A stretch of 13,672 bases of DNA, taken from assembly GCA_035557475.1 (NCBI GenBank), contig DATMDV010000048.1, forward strand, positions 1 to 13,672. The letters run 5' to 3'. Under the pieces are notes generated by a model. It had not been told where the DNA came from, did not search any database, and saw nothing but the letters and a program-made list of their open reading frames with translations. Each line of letters begins with the position of its first letter. The stretch's first letter is position 1. Below, in pieces: positions 11,525 to 13,672 of the stretch. The DNA comes from JALOLG01 sp035557475. Lineage in GTDB: Bacteria > Actinomycetota > Acidimicrobiia > Acidimicrobiales > Ilumatobacteraceae. The translations under genes and the position numbers were made by a program.

Positions 11525-13638
11525 GCGCCACCGTCGGTATCGGGCGGACCCGCGTCGTCGGCGTCGGCGGCAGCCGGTGCCAGGGCGGCCCGGATCAACT
11601 GCTCGCCGAGGTACTCGTCGGCGATCCGCAACGACGCTTCCGGCGACCAGTGGACGCCGTCGGGGCGTGCCGCCTGGTCCACGTCGAGGCCCTGCTCGCG
11701 AAGCCACGCCGGGAGATCGACGACGGCGACGCGCCCTCCGCCCGATTCGGCAGCGGCGTCCATCGCGGCGTAGATCTCGGCGTGGCGGGTCGGATCCTCC
11801 TGCGCTTGACCCGAGCCCCACCAGTACACGTTCGGGATCGGCTCGCGCACCCACACCACCTTCCCCGACCCGCTGGCGGCGAGGCGGTCCGACACATCGG
11901 CGACGTCGCGGATGATCCGCTCGCGGTACGGCTGATCGGTCGGCACCACCTCACCGGTTTCGGGCCAGCGGCGGTCGAGCACGTCCCATGACGTCGTCAT
12001 CAGCATCACGACGTCGGGATCGAGCGCCTCGACACGCTCGGGCAATGTCTCGTCGAGCCACTCGTCACAACGGTCGCCGACCGGGGTCCATTCGAGCACC
12101 ATCATTTCGCCGCCGCGCACGAAGCCACAGCCGAGCTCGGCGACGATCTCGACCTGGGCGAGCTGCGGGTTGGCGGCGGCCCACGCGACCAGCCCGCCAC
12201 CGGTCGCCACCGCCGTCGAGTCGCCGGCAATGATGATCCGCACCGGCCGCGTCAGCTCGGGGAGCGGTGGCAGCGTCGTGGGCCCGGGATCAGAGTCGAT
12301 CGTCCTCGTGTCGACCGCGGCGGTGTCGGGCGGCACCGTTTCAGCCGGGGTGGCGCTGGTGGTCGATTCGGTCGTTTCAGGGCCGGCAGTCGTCGTGCTC
12401 GTCGACTGGGCGACCACGGGTGCCAGCGGCTCACCGCTCGGCTGGATCGATGCGGCCTTGGCGTCGTCGGCCGACGCCGTCCAGTAGTCGGCGGCCGACG
12501 CCGGAACCACGGCAAACCCGACGATCGCCAGCGCGGCGGTGACGCCGGCCGCGGCCGCGAACGTGATCGGCAGGCGCACCGATCGGCCGCGGCGGATCGG
12601 GAGCTCGACCAACATGTACGACGCCTGGGCGATCGCCAACGTGATCGCCAGGCGCAAGATCACCAGCGGCGCGCCGTCGAGGTCGGTGCGACGCTCGTCG
12701 ACGATCACGTACACCGGCCAGTGATAGAGGTACACGCCGTAGCTGATCTTGCCCAGCCACACCAACGGGCTGATCGACAACGCCGCCCGCACCGGTCCCT
12801 CGACCTGCAGCCCGAGCAGGAGCGCGGCACTACCGACGGCGACGAGCGGGAGCGCGCCCGAGTACGCGGGACCGCCCGATGACGGGAACGTCACAACCGC
12901 GACGGCCAGCGCGAGGAGCGCGGCGGGTGCCAGCATCGACCACCGCGCGGGCAGCGACCGCCCGTAGACGACGAGAGCCAGCACGCCACCGATCAGGATC
13001 TCTGCCATTCGCGCCGGAGTCGCCCAGTACGCCGCGTCGCCACCCCACACCGCGGCGATCACTGGTGACGAGATCGCCAGGGCGACGGTGATCGCGCCGA
13101 GCACGGCGGTCTGGGCGCGGCGCGTCTTCGCGACGCGCGTCAGGGCGAGGAACGAGATCGGCCACAGCCAGTAGAACTGCTCTTCGATCGCCAGCGACCA
13201 GTAGTGCTCGAGCGGCGACGCAGTGCCGGCCGCCTGCTGGAACAACTGTTGATACGAGCCGTCGCCGAAGAGCAACACCCAGTTGGCGACCTGCAGCAAC
13301 GACCCGACGACGTGGGCGCGCAGGTCGGCGACGCCGTCGAACAGATCGGTGACCGCGGCCAGCACGACGATCAGCGCGATGCACAGCACGCTGGCCGGAA
13401 GAAGCCGGCGGGCGCGGCGAGCGTAGAACGCGCCGGCCGACACCCGCCCAGTGGTCTCGGCCTCGTTCACCAACAGGCTGGTGATCAAAAAACCCGAAAG
13501 GGTGAAGAACACCGACACGCCCAAATAGCCACCCGAAAGCCCTGGTACTTCGGCATGAAAGCCGAGCACCGCGAGCACCGCCAGGGCGCGCACCCCGTCG
13601 AGCGCCGGCTGGTAGCTGATCGTCGGGCGACTCCCCAT
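11521..13638 (-). CDS. Acyltransferase-3 membrane protein with C-terminal SGNH domain (OafA/OatA-like)
   Basis: 705 residues from ATG 13638. The N-terminal 380 residues are a multi-pass acyltransferase-3 domain: PALDGVRALAVLAVLGFH with the conserved His28, GVSVFFTLSGFLIT (40-53), SLAIEEQFYWLWP (148-160) and about ten hydrophobic segments. A Ser/Thr/Pro/Ala linker (about 395-455) leads to an extracytoplasmic SGNH domain: IIAGDST (Ser474) and RPDGVHWSPEA (Asp660, His663). The block III Asn is not obvious; TTSWD is at the expected place. Such fusions move acetyl groups across the membrane onto peptidoglycan or surface polysaccharide, the SGNH part doing the final transfer. An in-frame GTG at 13668 would add ten residues, and anything further upstream is off the window. 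ATG is preferred because the family motif begins ten residues later and TACACT lies 10 nt upstream. It overlaps rnhA by 4 nt. Confidence 0.93.
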   Translation of the reverse strand: MGSRPTISYQPALDGVRALAVLAVLGFHAEVPGLSGGYLGVSVFFTLSGFLITSLLVNEAETTGRVSAGAFYARRARRLLPASVLCIALIVVLAAVTDLFDGVADLRAHVVGSLLQVANWVLLFGDGSYQQLFQQAAGTASPLEHYWSLAIEEQFYWLWPISFLALTRVAKTRRAQTAVLGAITVALAISSPVIAAVWGGDAAYWATPARMAEILIGGVLALVVYGRSLPARWSMLAPAALLALAVAVVTFPSSGGPAYSGALPLVAVGSAALLLGLQVEGPVRAALSISPLVWLGKISYGVYLYHWPVYVIVDERRTDLDGAPLVILRLAITLAIAQASYMLVELPIRRGRSVRLPITFAAAAGVTAALAIVGFAVVPASAADYWTASADDAKAASIQPSGEPLAPVVAQSTSTTTAGPETTESTTSATPAETVPPDTAAVDTRTIDSDPGPTTLPPLPELTRPVRIIIAGDSTAVATGGGLVAWAAANPQLAQVEIVAELGCGFVRGGEMMVLEWTPVGDRCDEWLDETLPERVEALDPDVVMLMTTSWDVLDRRWPETGEVVPTDQPYRERIIRDVADVSDRLAASGSGKVVWVREPIPNVYWWGSGQAQEDPTRHAEIYAAMDAAAESGGGRVAVVDLPAWLREQGLDVDQAARPDGVHWSPEASLRIADEYLGEQLIRAALAPAAADADDAGPPDTDGGA

Positions 13639-13648
13639 CCTCGTCGCA

Positions 13649-13654
13649 AGTGTA
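13649..13654 (-). promoter_or_regulatory. Possible -10 element of the acyltransferase gene
   Basis: The minus strand reads TACACT, ending 10 nt before ATG 13638, slightly farther than the 8-9 nt seen elsewhere. If the gene starts at GTG 13668 this hexamer is inside the coding region and meaningless. Only 18 bp of sequence lie upstream in the window. Confidence 0.3.
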
Positions 13655-13672
13655 CGGATGCGGGCCACCGCT

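Noticed and set aside
1..13672. CRISPR arrays, tRNA genes, transposases, attachment sites
   Set aside because: Nothing on either strand shows these; the tandem repeats present are all in-frame protein repeats.

Overview
The window is high-GC DNA with strongly GC-biased third codon positions, densely coding on both strands. Its gene content fits an actinobacterium, most likely of the class Acidimicrobiia (an inference). The pointers are an OAT2-type ornithine acetyltransferase, a SpoIID-domain protein with three WPCG-type extracellular repeats, a MarR regulator of actinobacterial type, and mostly leaderless genes. I found no tRNA, rRNA, CRISPR array, integrase or insertion sequence. It reads as ordinary chromosome with a few striking details.

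Layout. 1-896 (-): N-terminal part of a dihydrolipoamide dehydrogenase that runs off the left edge. 945-1376 (-): a small membrane-anchored protein, divergent from 1438-2031 (+), a DsbE/TlpA-like thioredoxin-fold lipoprotein. In that lipoprotein the first Cys of the CxxC motif is an in-frame TGA (1732-1734), followed by a GGUC-capped hairpin. I read it as a selenoprotein (U-x-x-C), and it is the main discovery of the window. 2083-4089 (-): a large unknown membrane-anchored protein with an acidic pentapeptide-repeat linker. 4177-5070 (+): a TIGR01777-type SDR-like protein. 5153-5629 and 5642-6799 (+): a MarR regulator and an OAT2-like ArgJ. 6800-7125: a 326-bp gene-free convergent spacer holding a perfect 14-bp hairpin and, on the minus strand, what looks like a complete small RNA gene. 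7126-7902 (-): an SDR resembling type II 3-hydroxyacyl-CoA dehydrogenase. 8060-11008 (-): a secreted SpoIID + SGNH hydrolase + three-repeat protein. 11099-11524 (-): RNase HI, overlapped by 11521-13638 (-), a membrane acyltransferase-3 with a C-terminal SGNH domain.

How the parts work together. The right-hand minus-strand block pairs a putative envelope O-acyltransferase with a secreted protein carrying a peptidoglycan-cleaving type domain and an SGNH esterase fold, which suggests a cell-wall modification locus with RNase HI embedded in it. The 945-2031 divergent pair are both extracytoplasmic proteins, probably controlled from one 61-bp spacer. Eight of the nine genes with their own upstream region in the window show TANNNT 6-9 nt before the chosen start codon, and the ninth (the acyltransferase) has one at 10 nt. 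This indicates that leaderless transcripts dominate here, and it guided my start choices. No selA/selB/selC/selD gene lies in the window, so selenocysteine decoding has to be verified in the rest of the genome.
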